Part shown: one piece after another, positions 18,246 to 27,436 of the stretch
How positions within the stretch are numbered: position 1 is the first letter of the stretch
Layout: each line of letters starts with the position of its first letter
From: Streptomyces sp. NBC_00425
GTDB taxonomy: Bacteria; Actinomycetota; Actinomycetes; Streptomycetales; Streptomycetaceae
Reading direction: 5' to 3'
DNA length: 64,000 nt
Assembly (NCBI RefSeq): GCF_036030735.1
Contig: NZ_CP107928.1
Coordinates: 5,084,001-5,148,000 of the forward strand
Program-made: the position numbers and the translations under genes
Notes under the pieces: generated by a model
Seen by the model: only the letters and a program-made list of their open reading frames with translations
Database searches by the model: none
What the model was told of the DNA's origin: nothing

Positions 18246-18518
18246 ATGACGACAGCAAGAACCCAGGGTCTGCCTCAACGCAACGCGAGGACAGATGATC
18301 CGACTGCGGGCCATGATCTGGCAGTGGGTAAATGCAGCTTTTCGCCCGGTGTGACATACTCTTCGGCTGCGGCGCAGAGCGTGGTGATCGAAGACGGTGC
18401 GTGGGTCGAGCGGCAGGCTGCTGAGTCGCTCCTCCGCGAGTTCCTTGCCCTGCTGGAGGGAATCCAGAAGGAACTCAATTCGCGGTGGAACGGCCAGGAA
18501 CTCTTCGGCCGGCCGTGA
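18246..18518 (+). CDS. Small hypothetical protein coupled to the DUF2637-like gene
   Basis: The 90-residue frame contains a helical acidic segment (WVERQAAESLLREFLALLEG, about 53-72). Its stop overlaps the next start as GTGA, which suggests real coupling. A shorter start, GTG 18351 (55 residues), is possible; neither has a good ribosome site. I do not recognise a family. Confidence 0.5.
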   Translation: MTTARTQGLPQRNARTDDPTAGHDLAVGKCSFSPGVTYSSAAAQSVVIEDGAWVERQAAESLLREFLALLEGIQKELNSRWNGQELFGRP

Positions 18519-19318
18519 CGTGGACCACGCCCGACGGGCGCATTCCTGTGAATCCTGACTACGAGGAACCCTCCTTCGCGCGGCGTGATCGTTATTCCGA
18601 CGCGTACGCCTATGGGGCGGGCGCCGGATGGAACGGCGGACCTGCCGACAGCGTCCAGGCGGGGGTTCCCCTGGCCGCGGCCGACCCGGGCTGGGATCCG
18701 GTGGAAGAACTCGCCTATCTCATGCAGGAGGCCGTCACGGCGGAGCAGGCGGCCAGGGTGCCGCCGCCTCGCGGCGAGCCCACGCCCGGCGGCGACTTCA
18801 TCGACCCGATGGAGAGCCTCGCGCAGATCACCGCTCAGCTGCCGCCACCCCGAAGGTCTTCCGCAGGTCATCGCAAGATCTCAGGTCGAAAACTCCGGCT
18901 CAAGTGGTTGCGGACCGGCAGTTTCGTGATCGTGGCACTCGTCGCCGTCATCGTGGCGATGGTCAGCGTCTTCGGCGGCATGGTGGCCTACCGGCCACTG
19001 CAGAACATCACGTCCGGATCGGACCACGGAATGGTCCCGTCGTGGCCTCTCCTCGTGTACGGCCCCTGGATGGTGGCCTCTCTCTCCATTCTCCGGACCG
19101 CTCTGCATCAGCGCCGAGCCGTCCACTCGTGGTTCATCGTTCTGCTCTTCTCCTCCGTGGCGATAATGCTGTGCATCGCGCAGGCGGACAGAACCTTCAC
19201 CGGAATCGCCGGGGCTTCCCTTCCCGCTCTCGCGTCCCTCGCCTGCTTCCAACAGCTCGTCCGTCAGATCACCCTGACCCTGCCACCGCGACAGAGCACG
19301 CGTCGGCACCGTCAGTAG
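18515..19318 (+). CDS. DUF2637-like membrane protein
   Basis: From GTG 18515 the product has 267 residues: an acidic N-terminal cytoplasmic half (1-125), a basic linker (RKISGRKLRLKW), and four hydrophobic helices (about 135-255). The layout and helix sequences resemble the DUF2637 family common on Streptomyces chromosomes and plasmids (SpdB-like). Function is unknown. It overlaps the preceding small gene by 4 nt. Confidence 0.6.
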   Translation: MTWTTPDGRIPVNPDYEEPSFARRDRYSDAYAYGAGAGWNGGPADSVQAGVPLAAADPGWDPVEELAYLMQEAVTAEQAARVPPPRGEPTPGGDFIDPMESLAQITAQLPPPRRSSAGHRKISGRKLRLKWLRTGSFVIVALVAVIVAMVSVFGGMVAYRPLQNITSGSDHGMVPSWPLLVYGPWMVASLSILRTALHQRRAVHSWFIVLLFSSVAIMLCIAQADRTFTGIAGASLPALASLACFQQLVRQITLTLPPRQSTRRHRQ

Positions 19319-19406
19319 CGACGGAGTCCGGCAGGGAGTGGAACGAGTCGTCTCGAATCAGCGGCGAGAGCGGGGACGGCGATTGCCCGCCCGGGGGACG
19401 CCGTCG

Positions 19407-20225
19407 CTACGGAGATTCCCGTCGAGCGTTGTTGGCGGCAGAGCCGGGCGGGGGGCCGACGGGCAGGAGCTGAGGGCGTCTGGCGGTGCGACCGTCGCCG
19501 GAGGACCGGCCGCGCAGACGGCGTCCGAGCCAGGGGCCGAGGTATGCGGCCGCCCAGCGCAGTTCGGCTTCTGCGGCCTGCCGGCGCGAGGGGACCCGCT
19601 GTGGCGGGAGGGGGAGGGTCCAGTCGTCGTCGGCTCCGGGCAGGTGGATGGCCCGGGCGAGGGCCGCGGCGATCCGTTCGTGGCCGAGAGAGCTGGCGTG
19701 GAGGCGGTCCGCGGTCCACATCCGCGGGTCGGTGGTGACGGCATGCCGGCCGGTTTCGGCGACCGTGACCCCGTGCCGGGCGGCCGCGGCGCGGATACGG
19801 GTGTTGAGGTCGAACACGCGGGCCCTGACGGGCCGGGCCAGCGGCACGATCTTTCCGACGTCGGGGAAGGTCAGTGTCGCCACGTGGGTCCCGGCGTCCG
19901 TGAGCGCGGCGAACATGTCCTCCAGGTGTCCCGCCACCTCCTCGGCGTCGTACCGGGGCCGGAGCAGGTCGTTGACGCCGGCGACGACGGTGGCCAGGTC
20001 GGGGCGCAGGGCCAGGGCGGGCCCCAGCTGTTCGGCGCGGACCTGGCCGGCCGTGCGTCCTCGTACGGCCAGATTGGCGTACCGGAGACCGGGGTTGACG
20101 GCTGCGAGGTGCTCGGCGAGCCGGTCGGCGAAGCCGCGCAGGCCGACGGTGTCGTCCCCGTCGCCCAGTCCTTCGGTCTGGCTGTCGCCCAGGGCCACGT
20201 AGCGCACGTAGTCACCGCTCGGCAT
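19407..20225 (-). CDS. SGNH/GDSL hydrolase
   Basis: The 272-residue protein has SGNH blocks: block I ALGDSQTEG with the nucleophilic Ser (about 11-19), a Gly in block II (LAVRGRTAGQ), block III GVNDLL (about 83-88) and block V DRLHASSLGH with the catalytic Asp and His (about 172-181). It has no signal peptide, so it is probably an intracellular esterase. It overlaps the end of the upstream PadR gene by 14 nt, so they form an operon. The C-terminus is Arg/Pro-rich and probably disordered. Confidence 0.85.
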   Translation of the reverse strand: MPSGDYVRYVALGDSQTEGLGDGDDTVGLRGFADRLAEHLAAVNPGLRYANLAVRGRTAGQVRAEQLGPALALRPDLATVVAGVNDLLRPRYDAEEVAGHLEDMFAALTDAGTHVATLTFPDVGKIVPLARPVRARVFDLNTRIRAAAARHGVTVAETGRHAVTTDPRMWTADRLHASSLGHERIAAALARAIHLPGADDDWTLPLPPQRVPSRRQAAEAELRWAAAYLGPWLGRRLRGRSSGDGRTARRPQLLPVGPPPGSAANNARRESP

Positions 20226-20781
20226 GAGCCGCCCGCCTTTCCCGCAGGACGGTCGCGATCCGCAGGCACCAGTCCCGGTGGCCCTGCTCGAAGTCGAGGC
20301 CGCGCAGACAGGTCAGGTAGGGCCCGATCCGCTCGCCTCGGCGAAGGAAATCCTCTTCGTCCGCGTCGCCGCGCAGCTGTCGCAGCAGCTTGCCGAGCAG
20401 CTCGATCTTGGCCTCGGCCGCGGCCGCCCGCTCTTCGAGCTGTGCGATCACCGACGCGGTGCCGATGCGGTCGGCGACCTGGACCTTGACCAGCAGATCG
20501 TCGCGGATGAACGAGGGCTTCGCCACGGCCGCGGCGAACTCCTCCAGTTCGGCGCGACCGGCGTCCGTGACGTGGAACAGCCGCTTGTTGGGCCGGGTCT
20601 CCTGGATCACCTGCCGCCCCGCGACCAGCCCTTCCTTCTCCAGTTTGGCCAGTTCGGTGTACAGCTGCTGGGGCAGCGCATGCCAGAAGTTCGCCACGCC
20701 GACGTCGAACGCCTTCGCCAGTTGGTACCCGCTGTATTCGCCGTCCAGCAGCGCTGCCAGCACGGCATGTCGCAAGGCCAT
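20212..20781 (-). CDS. PadR family transcriptional regulator
   Basis: The 189-residue protein has the PadR winged helix (LRHAVLAALLDGEYSGYQLAKAFD, then YTELAKLEKEGLV) and a helical C-terminal dimer domain (about 95-185, type AphA/PadR_C). A good ribosome site (GGAGAAGGAGGGG) precedes ATG 20781. It is co-transcribed with the SGNH hydrolase, which it may control. AATGA and TCATT arms spaced by 9 nt at 20840-20858 are a candidate operator. Confidence 0.88.
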   Translation of the reverse strand: MALRHAVLAALLDGEYSGYQLAKAFDVGVANFWHALPQQLYTELAKLEKEGLVAGRQVIQETRPNKRLFHVTDAGRAELEEFAAAVAKPSFIRDDLLVKVQVADRIGTASVIAQLEERAAAAEAKIELLGKLLRQLRGDADEEDFLRRGERIGPYLTCLRGLDFEQGHRDWCLRIATVLRERRAAHAER

Positions 20782-20839
20782 CGAAGCAGCCCCCTCCTTC
20801 TCCGTCCGCCTACGCCTCCTCCGCCAGGATACTCAAGAA

Positions 20840-20858
20840 AATGACTAATCGCATCATT
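20840..20858. promoter_or_regulatory. Inverted repeat upstream of the PadR gene
   Basis: Arms AATGA and TCATT are separated by 9 nt in an AT-rich patch 60 nt before the PadR start. This is a plausible autoregulatory site. Confidence 0.35.
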
Positions 20859-20871
20859 GAATAAAGTGGGG

Positions 20872-21411
20872 TCATTCGCCCGGGTCGTGCCGGAGTCGCA
20901 GCTCCTCGCGATAGGAGTTGGCGAGGGCGGTCGCGCGGGTGAACCAGTCCGTCAGGACGGCGATCTCCTCCGGCGAGTAGTCGGCGAAGAGGGCGTTGAG
21001 GCGGACGTAGTGCGGCTCGTAGAGGGCGTAGGCCCTGGCCACTGCCGAGGGGACGGCTGCCACGCGGACCCGGCGCCGGTCCTGGGGGTCGGACCTGCGG
21101 GTGACGTAGCCGGCGCGTTCCAGGCGGTTGAGGATGCCGGTCACCGCGCCCGTCGTGACCTGGACGCGCGCCGCGAGGTCCCCGGCGGTGAGGAGATCCT
21201 CGCCGGCCTGGAGGACGTAGGCGAAGCAGGTCAGGTCCGTGACGTTCAGGCCCAGGCGCTGGGCCATCTCCTGCTGCCCGATCATGCTGGCCGCGATGAG
21301 GTCGTCCATCGCGGAGAGCGCTTGGGCGGGGGTCGCGGCGGGGCGGGAGGGCGATTGCGGGGACGGGTGCGGGGACGGGTGCGGGGACGGAGGCGGCGGC
21401 TCGGGTGTCAT
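20872..21411 (-). CDS. MarR family transcriptional regulator
   Basis: The 179-residue protein has a Pro/Ser/His repeat at its N-terminus (SPHPSPHPSP, from a 12-bp DNA repeat) and a MarR winged helix (about 50-140; LTAGDLAARVQVTTGAVTGILNRLERAGYVTRRSDPQDRRRVRV). It is transcribed away from the HGxxPAAW-like gene. A CTTAC/GTAAG palindrome lies between them. The ligand is unknown. Confidence 0.88.
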   Translation of the reverse strand: MTPEPPPPSPHPSPHPSPQSPSRPAATPAQALSAMDDLIAASMIGQQEMAQRLGLNVTDLTCFAYVLQAGEDLLTAGDLAARVQVTTGAVTGILNRLERAGYVTRRSDPQDRRRVRVAAVPSAVARAYALYEPHYVRLNALFADYSPEEIAVLTDWFTRATALANSYREELRLRHDPGE

Positions 21412-21588
21412 CGCGGGGGCCGGTTCCTCTCCGGGGCGTTTCGGGTGCGTGCGTGGGCCGCACGGTGTCGTGCGGGCTGATCACAGGCGGCCGGCGGCCG
21501 GTGGCCGGCGGCTGACGCCCGGTGGGCGGTCGCGGGTGGGCTGGGCGGTGGGTTCGTGCTGGGTCCTTGTTATCTGCTTTCTGTTTGT

Positions 21589-21601
21589 CTTACCTTGTAA
21601 G
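21589..21601. promoter_or_regulatory. 13-bp palindrome in the MarR/HGxxPAAW intergenic region
   Basis: CTTAC-CTT-GTAAG lies 39 nt before the start of the plus-strand gene in a locally AT-rich segment. It is a candidate MarR operator controlling both genes. Confidence 0.4.
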
Positions 21602-21639
21602 AGGTTTCCAATCTGAACTTCTTAGATCGTGAGGGATTC

Positions 21640-22068
21640 ATGGCCGGGCATGGATACGACGAGGGGCACACGATCGCCGGATGGACCGGCGTGGCCATCG
21701 TGGCCGTCGGGGGCTCCGCGATGGGCGTCGGCGTGTGTGTCGGCTCGGCGCTCGCGGTGGTCGGCGGCGGCGTCGTCCTCGGGTTGAGCGCGCTGGTCAC
21801 ATGGGGTCTGCACCTCGCCGGGTGGGGCAAGCCGCCAGGAGTGCGCCCACGGTCGGAATGGGGGATGCGGGTGCGGGACCCGTGGGCCCGGGACGGTCAT
21901 CCGGGGTGCGTCGGGTGCCGGCTCGCCGGGCGGGGGCGCACGACCGTCACCGCGTTGTCGGTGCCGGGGCCTACCGTTGCGGGTGATGGCACAGGCATGG
22001 AAGTGCGCGGGGCTGCGGTGGTCGTCGGCGGAGGGCCCCGCGCTGATGTGGGACGGGGCCCGTCCTAG
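21640..22068 (+). CDS. HGxxPAAW-like small membrane protein
   Basis: The 142-residue product begins HGYDEGHTIAGWTG, resembling the Streptomyces HGxxPAAW family. It has two hydrophobic helices (about 15-55), then WGKPPG and a C-x2-C (HPGCVGCRLAG). The last 45 residues overlap the next gene by 83 nt and look like a read-on extension after loss of the original stop. Function is unknown. Confidence 0.65.
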   Translation: MAGHGYDEGHTIAGWTGVAIVAVGGSAMGVGVCVGSALAVVGGGVVLGLSALVTWGLHLAGWGKPPGVRPRSEWGMRVRDPWARDGHPGCVGCRLAGRGRTTVTALSVPGPTVAGDGTGMEVRGAAVVVGGGPRADVGRGPS

Positions 22069-23005
22069 CCCGCTGACCTGGGGCAAGCGGGTCTCGTTCG
22101 GTGTGGTCGCGGGCGGTGTGCGGCAGTGTGCCGGGGCTCGGGGGCACCCGTGTCCGGTGCGGGCGGCCGTGTCGGGGAGGAGCACGGGGGCCCGGTGCGA
22201 GGAGTGCGCGCGACTGGACCGGGCGCACTCCGTCGCGGCCGACGGGATCGCCGACGACCCCCGCCCCTACCGGGTGTACCTCGCCTGGTTCGGGCCCGGG
22301 CTCGTCAAGGTGGGGATCACGGCGGCCGAGCGGGGGCCCGTGCGACTGCTGGAGCAGGGCGCGGTCTGCTTCAGCTGGCTCGGGGTCGGGCCGCTGATGG
22401 CCGCCCGCCGCACCGAGGAACTGTTGCGGGCCGCGCTGCGCGTGCCGGACCGGGTGCCGTACGCAGTCAAGCGGGCGGTGCGGTCCACGCTGCCGGCGGG
22501 GGAGGAGGAACGGGCGGGTGAGCTGCGCGAGGTGTACGGCCGGGCCGTGCAACTGAGCGGCTGGCCCGAGTCGTTGGAGCGCGAGCCGTTCCAACCGGTC
22601 GATCATGTACGGGCCTTCGGGCTCGCCGGGGCTCCGGCCGCGCTCGGCGAGGTGAGCGAACTCGTGCCCGGCGGCTCGGTGAGCGGCGAGCTGGTGGCGG
22701 CCGTCGGCCCCGACCTGCATCTGGCCACCGACCTGCCTTCGACCCTCGGCCTGCCTTCGACCCTCGGCCTGCCCTCGGCCCTCGGCCTGCCCTCGGCCCT
22801 CGGCCCTGCTTCGGTCACAGGCCTTCCTTCGGCCGTCGGCCCCGCTTTTGATGCCGGCGCTCCTTCCACCGGGCGGCGAGGGGTGGTCGTACTCGACACA
22901 CGGTTGATGCGGGGGTGGCGGCTGGTTCCCGCGGAGGACGGTGAAGTGAGCTTCCCGGTCCGGCAGTTCAGGGTGGCGGAGCATCGCCAGGACGGCCTGT
23001 TCTGA
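21986..23005 (+). CDS. DUF2797 family protein
   Basis: From ATG 21986 the product has 339 residues. The DUF2797 domain includes a Cys-rich N-terminus (C-x6-C-P and RCEEC) and a GIY-YIG-like strand YRVYLAWFGPGLVKVGIT (about 91-108). Near the C-terminus, 18-bp repeats give LPSTLG/LPSALG copies (about 250-285). The family has no proven function; the GIY-YIG likeness suggests a nuclease relative. Confidence 0.75.
   Translation: MAQAWKCAGLRWSSAEGPALMWDGARPSPLTWGKRVSFGVVAGGVRQCAGARGHPCPVRAAVSGRSTGARCEECARLDRAHSVAADGIADDPRPYRVYLAWFGPGLVKVGITAAERGPVRLLEQGAVCFSWLGVGPLMAARRTEELLRAALRVPDRVPYAVKRAVRSTLPAGEEERAGELREVYGRAVQLSGWPESLEREPFQPVDHVRAFGLAGAPAALGEVSELVPGGSVSGELVAAVGPDLHLATDLPSTLGLPSTLGLPSALGLPSALGPASVTGLPSAVGPAFDAGAPSTGRRGVVVLDTRLMRGWRLVPAEDGEVSFPVRQFRVAEHRQDGLF
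22733..22840 (+). repeat. Six 18-bp tandem repeats in the DUF2797 gene
   Basis: Units of 18 bp (CTGCCTTCGACCCTCGGC and variants) begin every 18 nt from 22733. The first four are nearly identical and encode LPSTLG or LPSALG; the last two are degenerate. The period keeps frame. Confidence 0.88.
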
Positions 23006-23409
23006 CAGCCGTCCTCCTGGCGGTCATGCCTCCCGAAGGGTGTGCTTCCGACGGACGTCCGGACTTCGGGCGGCGATCCCGGCCCCCTGCCGGCACATGT
23101 GCGCGGCGTGCGTCTCCAGCGCTCCGTGTCTCCAGTGCGCCGCGTTTCCTGTGCGCCGCGTCTCCTGTGCGGCGCCAAGGCGGATCACAGCCGGGCTCCC
23201 CTCCCGAGGCCCGCGAGACCTCCGGGGAACGTGGCCCGGACGTCGCGCTGTGACGCCGTACACCAGGGCATTCGCGGGCAACCCGCGCCCTCGGGTGAGA
23301 GTGGAGCAAGCGCTTCCCAAGCGTTGCCTGAGAGGCGCCTGTGCGTTTCTCAGGGAAATCACAGACAAGTGAAAGAGTGCTCTCAGCGGGCCCCGACAGG
23401 GTGTTCACC
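23006..23409. other. Long leader region before the response-regulator gene
   Basis: The region holds 16-bp repeats (23115-23176) and presumably the operon promoter. No gene on either strand is convincing. Confidence 0.5.
23115..23176. repeat. Four degenerate 16-bp tandem repeats
   Basis: Units follow the pattern TCC(A/T)GTGCGCCGCGTT/C, at 23115, 23131, 23147 and 23163 (the last shortened). They are non-coding and about 230 bp before the response-regulator start. Confidence 0.75.
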
Positions 23410-24150
23410 ATGACCACGACCTCGCCCCAGGGGCGCACCGAACTGCTGAGGCCGGACGGGAGCCCCGTCCGCGTGCTTGTGGTGGACGACGAGCTGTCGA
23501 TCACCGAACTGCTCTCCATGGCCCTGCGCTACGAGGGATGGCAGATCCGGAGTGCCGGTGACGGCACGGGCGCGATCCAGACCGCCCGTGAGTTCCGGCC
23601 CGACGCCGTCGTCCTCGACATGATGCTGCCGGACATGGACGGGCTGACGGTCCTGGGGCGGCTACGCCGTGATCTGCCGGACGTCCCGGTGCTGTTCCTG
23701 ACGGCCAAGGACGCCGTCGAGGACCGTATCGCCGGGCTCACCGCCGGCGGCGACGACTACGTCACCAAGCCGTTCAGCCTCGAAGAGGTCGTGGCCCGGC
23801 TGCGAGGGCTCATCCGGCGCTCCGGCGCCGCCGACCGGCGCTCGGACTCCGTGCTCGTCGTCGGCGACCTGACCCTCGACGAGGACAGCCACGAGGTCTC
23901 GCGGGCCGGCGCCAACATCCACCTCACCGCCACCGAGTTCGAGCTGCTGCGCTTCCTGATGCGCAACCCGCGGCGCGTGCTCAGCAAGGCGCAGATCCTG
24001 GACCGGGTGTGGTCGTACGACTTCGGCGGTCAGGCCAACGTCGTCGAGCTGTACATCTCCTACCTGCGGCGCAAGATAGACGCCGGCCGTGAGCCGATGA
24101 TCCACACCCGTCGTGGAGCCGGCTATCTGATCAAGCCCGCCGCGTCATGA
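23410..24150 (+). CDS. OmpR-family response regulator
   Basis: The 246-residue protein has a receiver domain (about 18-135; VLVVDDE, phospho-Asp in VVLDMMLPDMDG, Lys in VTKPFSLEE) and a C-terminal winged helix (150-245; RRVLSKAQILDRVWSYDFGG, RRGAGYLI). ATG 23410 matches the usual family start; an upstream frame from 23341 has no support. It overlaps the sensor kinase by ATGA. The operon continues into two glycosyltransferase genes, so envelope glycosylation is the likely output. Confidence 0.9.
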   Translation: MTTTSPQGRTELLRPDGSPVRVLVVDDELSITELLSMALRYEGWQIRSAGDGTGAIQTAREFRPDAVVLDMMLPDMDGLTVLGRLRRDLPDVPVLFLTAKDAVEDRIAGLTAGGDDYVTKPFSLEEVVARLRGLIRRSGAADRRSDSVLVVGDLTLDEDSHEVSRAGANIHLTATEFELLRFLMRNPRRVLSKAQILDRVWSYDFGGQANVVELYISYLRRKIDAGREPMIHTRRGAGYLIKPAAS

Positions 24151-25784
24151 ACGGGCGACGACGGCCGCGTCCGCAGAAGAGACGAGCGGGAAAGCCGCGC
24201 ACCCTGCGGACCCGGCTCGTCGTCGTGTCCGTGGCCCTGATCGCCGTCGTCTGCGCGGTGATCGGCACGGTGACCACTCTGGTGCTGCGGGACCACCTCT
24301 ACGGGCAGCTGGACGGTTCCCTGAAGGAGGCCGCCATGGGCGCCTCCGGCGGGCCGGTCGGAGGACCCGGCGGCCGGGACGCCGCCGAGAACGGAAACAC
24401 CGCCGGGAGCAGCACCCCGCCCGTGCAGAAGATCTACGGCATCGACAAGTTGGTCACCGGGCCCGGGCCGCAGAAGACGCTCGCGGCCACGGTGGTCAAC
24501 GGCTTGATCACCAGCGCCAAGGTCGGCAACAAGAAGAACAACGCGGCCGGCTACACGGACATGACCCCCGTGAACCTCAAAGAGACCCAGATCAAGGCGC
24601 TCGGCTCGGTCGCCCAGGACCAGAAGCAGCACACCGTCGACATTCCCGGACTCGGCTCCTACCGGGTCCAGTACATCAACGGCAACAACGGCGACTACTA
24701 CGTCGGCGTCCCCACCTCCGACGTCGACAACACCATCAACACCCTGATCATCGTCGAGATCAGCCTCACCGTCGCCGGGCTTCTCGCGGCCGGTCTCGCC
24801 GGCACCGTCATGGTCGGCGTCGCCACCCGCCCCCTCCGGAAGGTCGCCGCCACCGCCACCCGCGTCTCCGAACTCCCCCTGCACACCGGCGAGGTCAACC
24901 TCAGCGAGCGGGTGCCGGAGACGGAGACCGATCCGCACACGGAGGTCGGGCAGGTCGGCGCGGCGCTGAACCGGATGCTGAACCACGTCCACGGCGCGCT
25001 GCACGCCCGCCAGGAGAGCGAGATGCGGGTCCGGCAGTTCGTCGCGGACGCCAGTCACGAACTGCGGACGCCCCTCGCCTCCATCCGCGGCTACGCCGAG
25101 CTGACCCGGCGCGGACGCGAGGAGGTCGGGCCCGACACCAAGCACGCGCTCGGCCGTATCGAGTCCGAGGCCGGCCGGATGACGTTCCTCGTCGAGGACC
25201 TGCTCCTGCTCGCCCGGCTCGACGCGGGCCGCCCCCTGCAGTTCGAGCAGACCGACCTCGTCCCGCTGGTCATCGACACCGTCAGCGACGCCCGCGTCGC
25301 CGGCAGCGAGCACGTCTGGCGCCTCGAACTTCCCGACGAGCCCGCCCTGGTCTCCGCCGACTCGGCGCGGCTTCAGCAGGTCCTCGTCAACCTGCTCGCC
25401 AACGCCCGGACGCACACCCCGCCCGCCACCACCGTCACCGCGCGCGTGCAGCGCCGCGGGCCGTGGCTGTGCGTGGACGTCCAGGACGACGGGCAGGGCA
25501 TTCCGCCCGACCTGCTGCCGCACGTCTTCGAACGGTTCGCGCGCGGCGACTCCTCGCGCTCCCGCGTGTCCGGCTCGACCGGCCTCGGCCTCGCCATCGT
25601 CCAGGCCGTCGCGACCGCGCACGGCGGCGCCGTGACCGTCGACAGCGTCCCCGGACAGACCGTGTTCACCGTGCACCTGCCCGCGCTCGGCCCGGCCCTG
25701 CCCAAGCCCGCCCCGGAAACGAACTGGCAACTCGACTCACAGGTCGAGCACAGTGCCACCACATGGGTGCAACAGGGCGCCTGA
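24147..25784 (+). CDS. Membrane sensor histidine kinase
   Basis: The 545-residue kinase has a transmembrane helix (about 24-46), an extracytoplasmic sensor region (47-200), a second helix (about 202-226), HAMP, HisKA with the phospho-His in ASHELRTPLASIRGY (about 304-318), and an HATPase with N-box (LVNLLANARTH) and DDGQGI. All catalytic motifs are present. It is the cognate partner of the upstream regulator. The sensed signal is unknown. Confidence 0.92.
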   Translation: MNGRRRPRPQKRRAGKPRTLRTRLVVVSVALIAVVCAVIGTVTTLVLRDHLYGQLDGSLKEAAMGASGGPVGGPGGRDAAENGNTAGSSTPPVQKIYGIDKLVTGPGPQKTLAATVVNGLITSAKVGNKKNNAAGYTDMTPVNLKETQIKALGSVAQDQKQHTVDIPGLGSYRVQYINGNNGDYYVGVPTSDVDNTINTLIIVEISLTVAGLLAAGLAGTVMVGVATRPLRKVAATATRVSELPLHTGEVNLSERVPETETDPHTEVGQVGAALNRMLNHVHGALHARQESEMRVRQFVADASHELRTPLASIRGYAELTRRGREEVGPDTKHALGRIESEAGRMTFLVEDLLLLARLDAGRPLQFEQTDLVPLVIDTVSDARVAGSEHVWRLELPDEPALVSADSARLQQVLVNLLANARTHTPPATTVTARVQRRGPWLCVDVQDDGQGIPPDLLPHVFERFARGDSSRSRVSGSTGLGLAIVQAVATAHGGAVTVDSVPGQTVFTVHLPALGPALPKPAPETNWQLDSQVEHSATTWVQQGA

Positions 25785-25798
25785 CGAAAGTCGACGAC

Positions 25799-27436
25799 AT
25801 GCGAACCGACTCTTCTCCCGGCACGCTGCCGGCGCGGGAGCACCTCCCGGCCGCCACAGCCGGTACGCCTGTCCTGGACGTAGTGATCCCCGTCTTCAAC
25901 GAGGAGAAGGACCTCCAGCCCTGCGTCCAGAGACTGCACGACCACCTGACGCGTACGTTCCCCTACTCCTTCCGGATCACGATCGCGGACAACGCGTCGA
26001 CCGACACGACCCCTTCGGTGGCGCGCCGGCTGGCGGCGCGGATCCCTGAGGTGCGGAACTTCCGGCTCGAGCAGAAGGGCCGCGGCCGAGCCCTGCGGAC
26101 CGTCTGGTCCGCCTCGGACGCCCCGATCCTCGCGTACATGGACGTGGACCTGTCCACCGACCTCAACGCGCTGCTGCCGCTGGTGGCGCCGCTGATATCC
26201 GGCCACTCCGACCTGGCGATCGGCTCCCGGCTCGCCCATGACTCCCGTGTGGTGCGCGGGCCGAAGCGGGAGTTCATCAGCCGCGCCTACAACCTGATCC
26301 TGCGCGGCTCGCTGCAGGCCCGCTTCTCGGACGCGCAGTGCGGGTTCAAGGCGATCCGGCGTGACGTCGCACAGATTCTGCTCCCCCTGGTGGAAGACAC
26401 CGGCTGGTTCTTCGACACTGAGATGCTGGTGCTCGCCGAGCGCGCCGGCCTCCGTATCCACGAGGTGCCGGTCGACTGGGTCGACGACCCGGACTCCACG
26501 GTGCACATCGTGAAGACGGCGACCGACGACCTGAAAGGGGTGTGGCGCGTGGGCAAGGCCCTGGCCACCGGTTCGCTGTCCCTCGACCGGCTCCGCCGTC
26601 CGTTCGGCGACGACCCGCGCGACCGCGACATCCAGGACGTGCCGGGGGGCCTGGCCCGTCAGCTGGTCGGGTTCTGCGTCGTCGGCGGTCTGTCCACGCT
26701 CTTCTACCTCGTTCTCTACAGCGGTTTCCGCCAGTTCGGCGGCTCGCAGATAGCCAACGCGCTCGCCCTGCTGGTGTCCGCGGTCGCCAACACCGCCGCC
26801 AACCGGCGTCTCACCTTCGGAGTGCGGGGGCGCGGCGGGGCCGTCAAACACCAGGCGCAGGGCCTGGTGGTCTTCGGCATCGGCCTGGCGCTGACCAGCG
26901 GCTCGCTCGTCGCGCTGAACGCGGCGACCTCCGACCCCGCGCACGCCACCGAGCTGGCCGTCCTCGTCGCCGCCAACCTCGCGGCGACGGTGCTGCGCTT
27001 CCTGCTCTTCCGCGTGTGGGTGTTCTCCGACCGGCGCGAGGGTGACGACCCGGCGACGACGACCGGGGCCACCGCCCCCGCCCCGGCCGAGACCTTCGCC
27101 GCACCCGCGGGCCCGTCCGCAGCGGCGTACCCGACCGCGAACGCGGGCCCGACGACGTACTCGCCGGGCACGCCGGGCACGCCAGGTATGCCGGGCACAC
27201 AGACCCCGCACCGGACGGCCACCTCCGCGCAGACCGGCGACCGCTTCGGGCCGCTGCCCCAGCGCTCGGGCCCGCCGCAGCGGCCGGTCACCCGTCCGCA
27301 CGCCAGCGCCCCGACCACGACCCCGACCCCGACCCACCCCCGCGCCGGCGAAGCCGCGGACGGCACCTGGAGGGACGCCACCCTGCGGATGCAGCCGGTG
27401 CGCCCCCACGACACCGAGCCGGGGGACGCCCGATGA
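25799..27436 (+). CDS. GT2 polyprenyl-phosphate glycosyltransferase fused to GtrA
   Basis: From ATG 25799 the product has 545 residues. The GT2 domain (about 20-270; VVIPVFNEEKDLQPCV, MDVDLSTDL with the DxD) resembles dolichol/undecaprenyl-phosphate sugar synthases. A GtrA membrane domain with four helices follows (about 290-410), then a disordered Pro/Thr tail. GtrA proteins act with lipid-linked sugars and may flip them. The pair with the next gene (GT39) makes sense: this protein supplies a lipid-linked sugar and the GT39 enzyme uses it outside. An alternative start at 25763 overlaps the kinase. Confidence 0.85.
   Translation: MRTDSSPGTLPAREHLPAATAGTPVLDVVIPVFNEEKDLQPCVQRLHDHLTRTFPYSFRITIADNASTDTTPSVARRLAARIPEVRNFRLEQKGRGRALRTVWSASDAPILAYMDVDLSTDLNALLPLVAPLISGHSDLAIGSRLAHDSRVVRGPKREFISRAYNLILRGSLQARFSDAQCGFKAIRRDVAQILLPLVEDTGWFFDTEMLVLAERAGLRIHEVPVDWVDDPDSTVHIVKTATDDLKGVWRVGKALATGSLSLDRLRRPFGDDPRDRDIQDVPGGLARQLVGFCVVGGLSTLFYLVLYSGFRQFGGSQIANALALLVSAVANTAANRRLTFGVRGRGGAVKHQAQGLVVFGIGLALTSGSLVALNAATSDPAHATELAVLVAANLAATVLRFLLFRVWVFSDRREGDDPATTTGATAPAPAETFAAPAGPSAAAYPTANAGPTTYSPGTPGTPGMPGTQTPHRTATSAQTGDRFGPLPQRSGPPQRPVTRPHASAPTTTPTPTHPRAGEAADGTWRDATLRMQPVRPHDTEPGDAR

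Noticed and set aside
18227..18298. 23-codon frame after a strong GGAGGAGGGG site
   Set aside because: The ribosome site is good but the product is too short to support as a gene; it could be a leader peptide.
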